Under the pieces are notes generated by a model, which saw only the letters and a list, made by a program, of their open reading frames with translations, was not told the DNA's origin and searched no databases. A stretch of DNA of 53,854 nucleotides from UBA3700 sp002372775 (GTDB lineage: Bacteria > Bacillota > Clostridia > Christensenellales > UBA3700), in NCBI GenBank assembly GCA_946615965.1, contig CAMOIC010000006.1, forward strand, positions 1-53,854. Reading direction: 5' to 3'. Shown in pieces: positions 26,904 to 35,623 of this stretch. The position numbers and the translations under genes were made by a program. Position 1 is the stretch's first letter. The number at the start of each line of letters is the position of its first letter.

Positions 26904-28032
26904 TGTTATTATTGCATGCGGTGGAACAGGTTCTAGAACAGGACTACAATACAACAAATTAAAGTTTGATATCGGCGGAATGCCTATTATTCAAAAAACT
27001 ATCTCTGCTTTTTCAAGAGACGATATCTCATCCATTATTCTTGCTGTTAACAGACAAGATTTAGAATGGTTTAACGAATTAGTTTCATCTCTACACAACG
27101 AAAACATTAAAGTTTGTCTTGGCGGTTTAGATAGACAAGAAAGTATTTTCAATGCCCTACAAATGGTAGAGGAAGATACAGACCTTGTTATGATTCACGA
27201 TGGAGCTAGACCATTTGTATCTCAAAAGATTATCGACGAGGCAATAGAAGGAGCCATTAAAAGAGGCACTGCTGTTGCTTGCATAGACGAAACAGATTCT
27301 CTAAGACAATTTAGCGAATTTGGTTCAACTCCTGTTGATAGAAAAGAATATGTAAGAGTACAAACACCTCAAGTATTTAGATATGATCAAATTCTAAAAG
27401 CATATAAGATGGCTAAAGCCAATTTTGGACAATTCACAGATGATGCTTCTTTATATCAAGAATACATAGGTGATGTATATATAACACGTGGTTCTCCAGC
27501 AAATATTAAGATTACAACAAAGGAAGATATTGCAAAATTTATTCCTCAAGATTTCTTTGTAGGTGTTGGCTGGGATACACATGAACTTGTAGAAGGAAGA
27601 AAGCTAATACTTGGTGGTGTTACAATTCCTCACACAAAAGGATTGCTTGGTCACTCTGATGCGGATGTTTTAACTCACGCTATTATGGATGCCCTATTAT
27701 CTGCATCACATAATAAAGATATTGGACAATTATTCCCAGACACAGATGATAGATATAAAGGAATATCTTCTATACTACTTCTAAAAGAAGTTGTTATAAT
27801 GATAAAAGATCAAGGATATACAATAAACAATGTTTCAGCTGTCATTATGGCACAAAAACCAAAGATGGCTTCATACATCCCTCTAATACAAGTATCACTT
27901 GCAGAAGCAATGGGTATTGATGAAAGCAAAGTATGTGTATCTGCAACAACAACAGAAAAATTAGGCCTTGTTGGCCACGAAGAAGCAATTAGTTCAAACG
28001 CTTATGTTTCTCTATACAAAAAGGAAGTATAA
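26893..28032 (+). CDS. ispDF: Bifunctional IspD-IspF (MEP pathway)
   Basis: Isoprenoid synthesis by the MEP route: CDP-ME synthase (IspD) plus MEcPP synthase (IspF) in one chain, skipping IspE, which acts between them. IspD spans about residues 1-217 (glycine-rich ACGGTGSRTG, IHDGARPF, VRVQTPQVF). IspF spans about 222-379 with metal ligands D228, H230 (VGVGWDTH) and H262 (HSDADVLTHAI), and TTTEKLG near the end. I chose the ATG at 26893 with GAGG upstream; it overlaps rqcP. Most Firmicutes have separate ispD and ispF. Confidence 0.95.
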   Translation: MKISVIIACGGTGSRTGLQYNKLKFDIGGMPIIQKTISAFSRDDISSIILAVNRQDLEWFNELVSSLHNENIKVCLGGLDRQESIFNALQMVEEDTDLVMIHDGARPFVSQKIIDEAIEGAIKRGTAVACIDETDSLRQFSEFGSTPVDRKEYVRVQTPQVFRYDQILKAYKMAKANFGQFTDDASLYQEYIGDVYITRGSPANIKITTKEDIAKFIPQDFFVGVGWDTHELVEGRKLILGGVTIPHTKGLLGHSDADVLTHAIMDALLSASHNKDIGQLFPDTDDRYKGISSILLLKEVVIMIKDQGYTINNVSAVIMAQKPKMASYIPLIQVSLAEAMGIDESKVCVSATTTEKLGLVGHEEAISSNAYVSLYKKEV

Positions 28033-28035
28033 TTT

Positions 28036-28362
28036 ATGGAACAAGAAAAAGAAGTAACAAAATCAGATATTACAACAACTGATGCGATTTATATTATATT
28101 CGCAATTATAATGGCATTCTTATTTATTTCAATTGCCGTTGTTTCTGTTTTACTTCTAATTAGTGCTTTTATGGCAATGAGACAAGCTGGAGATTTAGCT
28201 TCAACAGGAAAAATAATAGTGCTAGCAATTCTTGTTATTCTTTGCGTAGCACTATTTGTATATTTAGATTATTTAATTATTACAACAGTTATTAAAAGCG
28301 CTAAAAAATATCTTGCTGAAAGAAAAGAAGCTTTAAGCAAAATAGAATCTAAAAATAATTAA
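28036..28362 (+). CDS. Small membrane protein, unknown
   Basis: I do not recognise this 108-residue protein. It has two clear transmembrane segments (about 18-43 and 56-80) between a charged N-terminus and a lysine-rich C-terminal tail (about 85-108), which the positive-inside rule puts in the cytoplasm. It has a GGAAG SD and follows ispDF by 3 bases, so it belongs to the rqcP-ispDF transcript. Its stop codon overlaps that of cdd on the other strand (shared TTAA). Confidence 0.7.
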   Translation: MEQEKEVTKSDITTTDAIYIIFAIIMAFLFISIAVVSVLLLISAFMAMRQAGDLASTGKIIVLAILVILCVALFVYLDYLIITTVIKSAKKYLAERKEALSKIESKNN

Positions 28363-28751
28363 TTCTTTATATTATCAAAAGATAAAGGAAGTAATTCTTC
28401 TAATAAATATTCTTTTTGATTAACATCATCTGCAAGAATAATTTTAAAATCACTATCACAGAATTCGCTCATAACTTGTCTACACATACCACAAGGGCTT
28501 GTTAATTCAAGTTTATCTTTGCCGCCTACAATTGCCATTGCCTCGAATTCATATTCACCTTCTGATACTGCTTTAAATATTGCAGTTCTTTCTGCACAGT
28601 TTGTAGCACCATAAGATATATTCTCTATATTACAACCAGTATAAATCTTGCCATCCTTACATAAAAGCGCAGCACCAACTTTAAATTCTGAATATGGAGC
28701 ATAAGCATTCTCTCTAGCTTTCTTTGCCTTATTAATTAATTCTGTATACAT
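28359..28751 (-). CDS. cdd: Cytidine deaminase
   Basis: Deaminates cytidine and deoxycytidine to uridine forms in pyrimidine salvage. The 130-residue homotetrameric type shows the zinc motif C52-A-E54 (NCAERTAI) and PCGMCRQ (C87, C90), and the substrate loop YAPYSEFKVGAALL. Its ATG directly follows the HAD gene's TAA, with GGGGGA as SD. The two form a nucleotide or phosphate salvage unit. Confidence 0.96.
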   Translation of the reverse strand: MYTELINKAKKARENAYAPYSEFKVGAALLCKDGKIYTGCNIENISYGATNCAERTAIFKAVSEGEYEFEAMAIVGGKDKLELTSPCGMCRQVMSEFCDSDFKIILADDVNQKEYLLEELLPLSFDNIKN

Positions 28752-29402
28752 TTAATCCCCCAAGAGTCTTTTCTTTAAGACCTCTACACTATCTATTATA
28801 TCAGCATTCTCAAGCACTTCTAATGTTGATTTATCCCTAAACCCCCACGAAACAAGAATAGACTTTACTCCTGCATTTTTCGCAGTATAATAATCTACAT
28901 CAGAATCTCCTATATAAACGCACGCGCCTTTATCTATATTTGATTCTTTAATAATATAATTAACTAAGTCTGGGTTTGGTTTTACTTCCATACCCTCTTT
29001 ATGACCTGCAGCAATATCTATTAATCCTTTGAAATAAATATCTGCCAATCTCTTAACAGCTTCATCATTTTTATTTGAAACAATACCTGTTTTTATTCCA
29101 TTGTCTTTTAATTCTTTAAGCATATCTATAATGCCAGGAAATGCGTGGGTATTATCATTGCAATGAATCGTATAATGCTCTTTAAACACTTTATATACTT
29201 TCTGAATAGTATCTTTGTCCGTTCCTGAAGGAACTGCTCTTTTTATTAGATTCATTACGCCATTACCAATAAAAGATCTCACTTCTTCAATCGTTCTTTT
29301 TGGAAAAGAAAAATACTCTAGCGCATAATTTGTGCTATTTTTTAAATCTTCCAATGTATATAGTAGCGTTCCATCTAAATCAAAAATTGCAATTTTTATC
29401 AT
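28752..29402 (-). CDS. HAD-family phosphatase, phosphoglycolate phosphatase-like
   Basis: A haloacid dehalogenase-type hydrolase of 216 residues with nucleophile Asp8 and acid Asp10 (FDLDGTLL), motif II SNK, and motif III-IV KPNPD ... GDSDVDYYTAKNAG. A helical cap lies at about 15-80. It resembles Gph and PpaX; the real substrate may be phosphoglycolate, pyrophosphate or a nucleotide, the last suggested by the next gene, cdd. It has no SD, and TATAAT lies 6 bases before the ATG, so it is a leaderless candidate. Confidence 0.85.
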   Translation of the reverse strand: MIKIAIFDLDGTLLYTLEDLKNSTNYALEYFSFPKRTIEEVRSFIGNGVMNLIKRAVPSGTDKDTIQKVYKVFKEHYTIHCNDNTHAFPGIIDMLKELKDNGIKTGIVSNKNDEAVKRLADIYFKGLIDIAAGHKEGMEVKPNPDLVNYIIKESNIDKGACVYIGDSDVDYYTAKNAGVKSILVSWGFRDKSTLEVLENADIIDSVEVLKKRLLGD

Positions 29403-29460
29403 ACGAATATTATATTCCTTTTTATCGGCTCTTTTAAATCTTTTTCGATTTTTATATAAT
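29403..29460. promoter_or_regulatory. Divergent promoters of the HAD gene and the lipid kinase
   Basis: Minus strand: TATAAT at 29409-29414, 6 bases from the HAD ATG, with no SD. Plus strand: TATAAT at 29455-29460 for the kinase, about 28 bases before its ATG. Clear -35 boxes are not seen for either. Confidence 0.55.
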
Positions 29461-29488
29461 AAAACTAAGGTTTGCTATGGGGGAAAAT

Positions 29489-30412
29489 ATGAAGTACATT
29501 TTTGTATGTAACAAAAACGCAGGACAAAGACAAGCAACATCTTTAATCAGAGATCAAATCCAAAAACTAAGCAACAAAATAGAATATGAGCTTTACGAAA
29601 CTAAGGCACCACTTGATGCCACAAGATTCGTAACTGAATATTGCGATGCACATAAAGATGAAGAAACATGTTTTGTTGCTTGCGGTGGAGATGGAACAAT
29701 AAATGAAGTTGCATCTGGAATTGTTAATAAAAAAAATAAGTCTATTGCCCCATTTGCATGCGGAAGTGGCAATGATTTAATCAAGTATTATAAAGGAAAA
29801 GATTTCCTATCTTTAGAAAAGATTGTAAATGGCTCAAATAAAGTCATAGATATATTGCAAGTAACAAATCTTGTTACTAATGAAATTAGATATTCAATTA
29901 ACGTATGTAACATTGGTTTATCTGCTGTTGTTTGCTCAAAAGCAAATAAATTAAAAAACAAAGGCAAAACAAATGCATACAATAAAGCCCTTCTTCATGG
30001 TATTATTCACGGAATGAAAAACAAAATAGATATAGAAGTAGATGGCGAAAAGTTAACAAATGGTGAACTTCTTATTTGCGACTTAGCAAACCATCATTAT
30101 GTTGGCGGCAAGTATTTTAGTGCACCAAATGCTTTATGCGATGATGGACTTATCGATGTTAATTTGTTCTTACCAGTTCCTCTACTAAAATTTGCAAAAT
30201 GTTTGCCAAAATACGAGAAAGGACAACATCCAGAAGCTGCTCCAAAGATCTTAGGAGATGGCAAGTTCATTTACAAGAAAGCAAAAGAATGCCATATATA
30301 TTCAACTGTTAAACCTTTTGAATTATGTTTAGATGGAGAAATGTTTGAAGGTACAGATTTTAATGTAAAAATCTTACCAAAAAGTATTAATTTTATAGTT
30401 CCTAAAGATTAG
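29489..30412 (+). CDS. Diacylglycerol/lipid kinase family protein
   Basis: A DagK/YegS-type lipid kinase of 307 residues. It has the nucleotide motif ACGGDGTINEV (G66-G67-D68-G69-T70), ACGSGNDL, and the C-terminal SAPNALCDDGLIDV with LDGEMFEG. Such enzymes phosphorylate diacylglycerol for lipid recycling, or related lipids. I prefer the ATG at 29489 (GGGGG SD 5 bases upstream) to one at 29477, because MKYIFVCNKNAGQ matches the family start. The Trp T-box region begins right after its stop. Confidence 0.88.
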   Translation: MKYIFVCNKNAGQRQATSLIRDQIQKLSNKIEYELYETKAPLDATRFVTEYCDAHKDEETCFVACGGDGTINEVASGIVNKKNKSIAPFACGSGNDLIKYYKGKDFLSLEKIVNGSNKVIDILQVTNLVTNEIRYSINVCNIGLSAVVCSKANKLKNKGKTNAYNKALLHGIIHGMKNKIDIEVDGEKLTNGELLICDLANHHYVGGKYFSAPNALCDDGLIDVNLFLPVPLLKFAKCLPKYEKGQHPEAAPKILGDGKFIYKKAKECHIYSTVKPFELCLDGEMFEGTDFNVKILPKSINFIVPKD

Positions 30413-30415
30413 TGC

Positions 30416-30713
30416 TTGACATAAAAAACAAATAGGTGTTAGTATAAATGCAACATATATAAAACCTTTGATTAAGAAAAGTAATTCTATCAAAAGTCAA
30501 ATAGAGAGCTTCGGATGGTGGAATCGTAGCAGATAAGTAGTAGAACGAAATGGACTTATGAGGGCGACTAATAATCGACGGAATCATAACCGTATAAAAG
30601 ATGACTTGTATGATAGTACAATGGAGAGAAAGAGGATACAAACGTATCAATTTGGGTGGCACCGCGAAAGTAATTCGTCCCAAGAGTGGAAGATTTCCCT
30701 CTTGGGATTTTTT
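30416..30713 (+). promoter_or_regulatory. Tryptophan T-box riboswitch with promoter and terminator
   Basis: TTGACA (30416-30421) and TAGTAT/TATAAA (30440-30448) drive a leader of about 290 bases before trpX. It has an AGTA motif (AAAAGTAATTC), the Stem I GGATGGTGGAA region, and a candidate specifier loop GAACGAAATGGAC with UGG (Trp) at 30551-30553. The T-box is TTGGGTGGCACCGCGAAAG; its TGGC (30657-30660) would pair with GCCA, matching the G73 discriminator of bacterial tRNA-Trp. The terminator stem TCCCAAGAG / CTCTTGGGA (30678-30686, 30699-30707) ends in TTTTTT. Uncharged tRNA-Trp would favour readthrough. Confidence 0.93.
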
Positions 30714-30748
30714 ATTTGTGAAAAACTTTTATAAAGGAGATATATATT

Positions 30749-31717
30749 ATGAAAAAGACTTTAATTATCATCGCTTGCATCGTTTTAGTTGCAGCATTAA
30801 CTACAGCTTGCTTCATGGGCTGTTCAGAAGAAGATAACAGACCAATCATTGGTATTATTCAATTCGGCGACCATGGTTCTCTAAACAACTGCCATAACGG
30901 AATCCTTTTAGGATTAAAAGAAGGTGGAATCAATCTTGATGACTACAAGATCGAATATGTTGTTAGTAACTTCAGCGGCGAAGTTTCTAATGCACAAGCT
31001 AAAACACTAGTAAACAAGAATGCCTCAATCATTATTGCAATCGCTACACCATCTGCTATTGCAGCTGCAACACATGCTGCTGGAACAGAAATTCCAGTTG
31101 TATACGATGCAGTTTCTGACGTTAAGACAGTAGCTAAGTTCGAAAACATCACAGGTGTTTGCGACTTATGTCCATTTGAAGATCAATTAGCATTAGTAAC
31201 ATCATTCATGGGAAGATCAAATTTAAAGATCGGCGTTTTAATGTCAACAGAAGAAGATTCTGATGCTCTTCAATTAACAACATTACAACAAGCTGCTACA
31301 GCATACACAGGAATGGAAATTAAGACAAGAACTATTGCTGATATCACAACAGTTACAACAGCTACTCAAGCATTAATTGACGAAGGAGTTGACTGCTTTG
31401 TTAATTTATTAGACAATACTATTGTTGGTAAACTTCAAGAAATTCTTGGTATTACAAACGCTGCAAACATCCCTGTATTCGGAAGCGAAATTGAGCAAGT
31501 TAAAGATGGATGTTTAGCATCTGCTTCTATCGACTACATAACAGTTGGTAAACTTGCAGGTAACCAAGCAGCTAAAATCTTAAAAGGCACTGCAGCATCT
31601 CAAGTAGCTCCTGAAACAATGCAAGGACATTCAACTCCTTACTATAACGAAGCCGTTGCTACAGCATTAAATATTGCAGTTCCTACATATGAAGGATTAA
31701 CAAAGGTAAGCGCTTAA
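30749..31717 (+). CDS. trpX: TrpX-type substrate-binding lipoprotein of an ABC importer
   Basis: The 322-residue product starts with a lipoprotein signal: basic MKK, a hydrophobic core, and ALTTAC with Cys21 the likely lipidated residue (Cys25 is an alternative). The mature part is a two-lobed periplasmic-binding-type protein of the ABC_sub_bind family, often mislabelled as a sugar or peptide binder. Its place behind a tryptophan T-box and before a permease and an ATPase indicates tryptophan, or another aromatic amino acid, as ligand. The SD is AAAGGAG. Confidence 0.87.
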   Translation: MKKTLIIIACIVLVAALTTACFMGCSEEDNRPIIGIIQFGDHGSLNNCHNGILLGLKEGGINLDDYKIEYVVSNFSGEVSNAQAKTLVNKNASIIIAIATPSAIAAATHAAGTEIPVVYDAVSDVKTVAKFENITGVCDLCPFEDQLALVTSFMGRSNLKIGVLMSTEEDSDALQLTTLQQAATAYTGMEIKTRTIADITTVTTATQALIDEGVDCFVNLLDNTIVGKLQEILGITNAANIPVFGSEIEQVKDGCLASASIDYITVGKLAGNQAAKILKGTAASQVAPETMQGHSTPYYNEAVATALNIAVPTYEGLTKVSA

Positions 31718-31722
31718 TAATT

Positions 31723-32748
31723 ATGTCATTGTTTTTTAATACAACAGTATCTGGAATACAACTTGGATTGTGCTATGCAATAGTAGCATTCGGAATGTAT
31801 ATTGCATACTCAATCCTAGACTTCCCAGATTTGTCTACTGATGGAACTTTCCCACTTGGAGGTGTTATTGGAACCATTCTTTTATATAGAGCTGGTGTTC
31901 ATCCAATAATTGCTCTAATGGGAGGTTTTGTTGCTGGTTCTGTTTTCGGTGCGTTAACTGGAATCTTACATGTTAAATTCAAGATTAGTAAATTGCTATC
32001 CGGAATTATTGTAATGACAGCTCTATTGTCAATCACACTAGCATTAACAACACTATTAACACAAACAGAATACACTGTATCTAACTATTCATACATTGCT
32101 CATGGAATCAACGGATTATTCAATAAAGGTGTTAATAAGACAAATCCATATTTAGTTATTGTTATCTTACTTGCACTTGTTATTGTTATTAAAATTCTTC
32201 TTGATTTATTCTTCAAGAGCAAAGCAGGAATGATGTTAATTGCAACAGGTAATAATGAAACATTAATAACTTCTTTAGGAAAAGATGTTGGATTCTATAA
32301 GATTCTAGGCTTATCTATTGCAAATGGTCTTGTTGGTTTTGCAGGTGCATTATATGCACAAATGACAATGAACTATGATAACACTTCAGGAACTGGTAAG
32401 GTTGTACTTGCCCTAGCTTCCGTTATTATAGGTCTTGCTATTTTCTCAAAAGCAAAATTTGTTAAACCTACTACAGCAGTTATTGTTGGCGCATTAATAT
32501 ATGCCCTAGCACTTAACTACTTCACTTTAGTAGACAAGAATGGTACATATCTAAAATTAATGAATGCAGTAGCATTTGCCCTAATTCTTATTATTAACAA
32601 CTTAGTTAAAAAGCAAAGAATTAAGAAAAAGAAGATATCACCAAAGACACCTACAAACATTGATGATCAAGTTATGAATATCCTTTCATTGCCAGATAAG
32701 CAAGAAACTATTGAAGATGTTCCAGTAACAGAGGAGGCGCAATCATGA
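31723..32748 (+). CDS. trpY: ABC transporter permease TrpY
   Basis: The 341-residue permease of the BPD_transp_2 (LivH-like) type has about eight to nine hydrophobic segments and a charged C-terminal tail from residue 298. It follows trpX by 5 bases. Its TGA stop overlaps the trpZ start (ATGA), a translational coupling. TGA is seldom used as a stop in this window. No strong SD is seen; AAGG lies far upstream. Confidence 0.87.
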   Translation: MSLFFNTTVSGIQLGLCYAIVAFGMYIAYSILDFPDLSTDGTFPLGGVIGTILLYRAGVHPIIALMGGFVAGSVFGALTGILHVKFKISKLLSGIIVMTALLSITLALTTLLTQTEYTVSNYSYIAHGINGLFNKGVNKTNPYLVIVILLALVIVIKILLDLFFKSKAGMMLIATGNNETLITSLGKDVGFYKILGLSIANGLVGFAGALYAQMTMNYDNTSGTGKVVLALASVIIGLAIFSKAKFVKPTTAVIVGALIYALALNYFTLVDKNGTYLKLMNAVAFALILIINNLVKKQRIKKKKISPKTPTNIDDQVMNILSLPDKQETIEDVPVTEEAQS

Positions 32749-33518
32749 TAGAACTTATAGATATATCTAAGAAATTTAACGCCCATACTGTTAATGAAAC
32801 TACAGTATTTAGTGACTTTAATTTCACAGTAGAAAAAGGTCAATTCATCTCTGTTATTGGTTCTAATGGTTCAGGTAAAACTACTCTTCTAAATATTACT
32901 GCAGGTTCAATTCTTCCTGATGTTGGTAAGGTGTTATTAAACGGAAAGGATATTACAACTCAACCTGAGTTTATAAGAGCTAGAAGATTTGGTCGTGTAT
33001 TCCAAGACCCATCTAAGGGTGTTGCATCCAACATGACAATTATGGAAAATCTTTCTCTTGCGGACAACAAAGGTAAGATGTTTGGATTAACACGCGGTGT
33101 ATCTAAAAAGAAATTCCAAGAGTACCAAGACATGGTAGCATCAATTGGATTAGGCCTTGAAGATAAGATGCATGTAAAGATGGGTGCACTATCAGGCGGA
33201 CAAAGACAATCTGTTTCCCTTCTTATGGCTACAATGACTCCAATAGATATTTTATTACTTGATGAACATACTGCAGCTCTAGATCCTAAAACTGCTGAAG
33301 TTGTAATGCAACTTACAAACAAGATTATAAAGGAAAAGAATCTAACTGCTCTAATGGTAACTCATAACCTAAGATATGCCCTAGAATATGGTAATCGTAT
33401 TGTTATGATGCACCAAGGCCATGTCATCTTAGACAAAAAAGACAAAGAAAAAGAAAAACTTGTTGTTGATGATGTATTAAACCTATTCAACAATATAAGT
33501 ATCGAAGTTGGTAATTAA
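32745..33518 (+). CDS. trpZ: ABC transporter ATPase TrpZ
   Basis: Energises tryptophan uptake with TrpX and TrpY. The 257-residue ATPase has Walker A GSNGSGKTT (39-47), a Q-loop at FQDPSKG, the signature LSGGQRQ, Walker B ILLLDEHTAAL and the switch VTHNL. It overlaps trpY by 4 bases, with GAGGAGG as SD. A bidirectional terminator follows. Confidence 0.9.
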   Translation: MIELIDISKKFNAHTVNETTVFSDFNFTVEKGQFISVIGSNGSGKTTLLNITAGSILPDVGKVLLNGKDITTQPEFIRARRFGRVFQDPSKGVASNMTIMENLSLADNKGKMFGLTRGVSKKKFQEYQDMVASIGLGLEDKMHVKMGALSGGQRQSVSLLMATMTPIDILLLDEHTAALDPKTAEVVMQLTNKIIKEKNLTALMVTHNLRYALEYGNRIVMMHQGHVILDKKDKEKEKLVVDDVLNLFNNISIEVGN

Positions 33519-33532
33519 TAGTTTTTATAAAT

Positions 33533-33574
33533 AAAAAATACGAGTGTTCTCAGATAAGGGAACACTCTTTTTTT
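33533..33574. terminator. Bidirectional terminator between trpZ and a membrane protein gene
   Basis: An 8-bp stem GAGTGTTC / GAACACTC (33542-33549, 33560-33567) is followed by seven T residues on the plus strand. On the minus strand it is followed by GTATTTTTTATTTAT. It can stop both converging transcripts. Confidence 0.88.
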
Positions 33575-34367
33575 AAGCTTTTATTCTCTCTGCTTTATTT
33601 CCAAAATACCATAGCGACAACTCAATAATGAGCAATAGTATTATTAATACAACATTAGCTACAAAATTAGTTATATTAATATAAGTCGCAAACAGCATAG
33701 AGCACGATATAAGCAACACATAACTATTAAATAACACTAATTTTGTTTTTCTATTAGCTAAAACGATTGATATTAAAGAAAACGATATTATTCCTATTGA
33801 ATAAACCAATATCGCAATAAATCGATTGTATTCCATATATTTAGGATACCGTTGAAGAGTTGTATATGGACCATAATATACATACAAAACACAGACCAAA
33901 ATAATACATACAAGAAATACTCTTTCAAATACTATAAAAGCCCTACTATTTATGACTTCTTTTCCTTCCAAGAATGCCTGTTTTTCTTGCTCCCTATTAT
34001 GGATATTAAAACCTGCATATAAAGCAACTGCAATACTTTTCAAAATAATAAATGCTATATAACTTGAGTTAATAAAAATCAACACATCTACTAGTACAGC
34101 AAACAAATACAATGCAGATCCAATATATGCCTTTTTATCTGAATTATTAGATAGCGAAACAACAAACTGAAACGGAAAACACACTAGAAGTAGAGCCATA
34201 AATACTATTACGCAAATCGCATAACTATATGACACTAATGGATATCTAGATGTATCTAAGGATCCTAAAGAGAATTGTAAAACCCAATACAAGTCAAATA
34301 CTAAGCTGCAACTTAATAAAACAAGCTCTAGTATTTTTATAATTTCAAAACGATTCTTATTTGTCAT
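33573..34367 (-). CDS. Polytopic membrane protein, unknown
   Basis: I do not recognise this 264-residue protein. Seven or eight hydrophobic segments cover most of its length, with a short basic N-terminus and a polar loop near residues 122-140. It shows no motif of a known transporter. The SD is AGAGG. It lies downstream of the manganese-efflux operon on the same strand but about 100 bases away, with TATAAT at about 34436 as a possible promoter of its own. Confidence 0.65.
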   Translation of the reverse strand: MTNKNRFEIIKILELVLLSCSLVFDLYWVLQFSLGSLDTSRYPLVSYSYAICVIVFMALLLVCFPFQFVVSLSNNSDKKAYIGSALYLFAVLVDVLIFINSSYIAFIILKSIAVALYAGFNIHNREQEKQAFLEGKEVINSRAFIVFERVFLVCIILVCVLYVYYGPYTTLQRYPKYMEYNRFIAILVYSIGIISFSLISIVLANRKTKLVLFNSYVLLISCSMLFATYINITNFVANVVLIILLLIIELSLWYFGNKAERIKA

Positions 34368-34470
34368 AAATCTTGCCTCTTTATTCTTCTTTTCTTTATT
34401 CTAGGTTGTTTAAGAATCAATCTTATCAAATATATTATACAATGAATTAAACAATTATTAAATACTGCGA

Positions 34471-35595
34471 CTATTTCATTGATACAAAGCTATGATCAAT
34501 ATTTATAACAGCACTACAATTAGGATATTTATCTTTTAAAACCTTACTTATTCTTGCTTTAATTATATTTTCATCTTTTTCATATTCATGAGGTATTACA
34601 CAGTCAAAAATAACATTTGTGTTATTCTCGCCTTTCACTATTCTTAAATCATGAATAGACAACCCATCTTTTATCTTAGACACTTCTTGTTGAAGGTATT
34701 GTCTTAATTCTCCAACAAGTTCTTCAGAGGTCGAAATTGGGTCATAATGGATAATCATATGAATATGATCGTTTTCTAAGAAATCTCTTTCTATAGAGTC
34801 TATTATCTCGTGACATTCCAAAACATTCTCTTCAGCGCTCATCTCAACGTGTACAGAAGCAAAACAATGATTAGGACCATAATCATGAACCATTAAATCA
34901 TGAGTTCCTAGCACCTTATCATAAGACATAATCTTCTTCTGAATTGAATCAACAAGTTCTTGTGATGGAGCTGCCCCAAGAAGAGATGAAGTAATATCGA
35001 TAATAAGTTTTATTCCACTATATACAACAAAGATAGATACGGCAGTTCCTAAACAACCATCCAAGTTATATCCTGTCTTATAAGATATAATTGCACCTAT
35101 CAAAACTATTGATGTAGCAATTGAATCAGAAATACTATCTACAATTGTTGCTTTAATAGTTTTAGATTGCACTTTCTTGTTAACAATGAAATTAAATATT
35201 GCCATACCTATCTTTGCTAAGATAGATAAAGCAAGAATTATAAATAATATTATTGAATATTCTGTTTCTTGTGGAGTTACAATCTTTTTAATACTTGTCT
35301 TCAATAATTCAAAACCAGCAGCAAGCACAATAAACGATACTGTAAAACCAGATATATACTCATATCTAGCATGACCAAAAGGATGTCCATCATCAGCAGG
35401 TTTTGAAGATAATTTAAAACCTATAAAACTTACAACACTTGAAATTGCATCTGAAAAATTATTAATAGAATCGGCAACAATAGAAATAGCACCCGAAATT
35501 AGACCAATAACAAGTTTTGCTGTAGCAACTAATATGTTACAAACAATTCCAACAAAACCTGTTAGTTTTCCAAGTCTATTTCTTTCTTGCTCCAT
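34471..35595 (-). CDS. Cation diffusion facilitator, probably Mn2+ exporter (MntE-like)
   Basis: A CDF family transporter of 374 residues: six transmembrane segments (about 1-215) and a cytoplasmic dimerisation domain, followed by an extra C-terminal segment. At the transport site TM2 has N45-x3-D49 and TM5 has D153-x3-D157. Zinc CDFs carry His at the first TM5 position; Asp there (DxxxD) marks the manganese type, and Asn in TM2 fits it. It follows the CaCA gene by 28 bases with AAGGTG as SD, and so lies under the manganese riboswitch. Confidence 0.88.
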   Translation of the reverse strand: MEQERNRLGKLTGFVGIVCNILVATAKLVIGLISGAISIVADSINNFSDAISSVVSFIGFKLSSKPADDGHPFGHARYEYISGFTVSFIVLAAGFELLKTSIKKIVTPQETEYSIILFIILALSILAKIGMAIFNFIVNKKVQSKTIKATIVDSISDSIATSIVLIGAIISYKTGYNLDGCLGTAVSIFVVYSGIKLIIDITSSLLGAAPSQELVDSIQKKIMSYDKVLGTHDLMVHDYGPNHCFASVHVEMSAEENVLECHEIIDSIERDFLENDHIHMIIHYDPISTSEELVGELRQYLQQEVSKIKDGLSIHDLRIVKGENNTNVIFDCVIPHEYEKDENIIKARISKVLKDKYPNCSAVINIDHSFVSMK

Positions 35596-35623
35596 AATTC
35601 ACCTTAGTAATATTATAGCGCTA

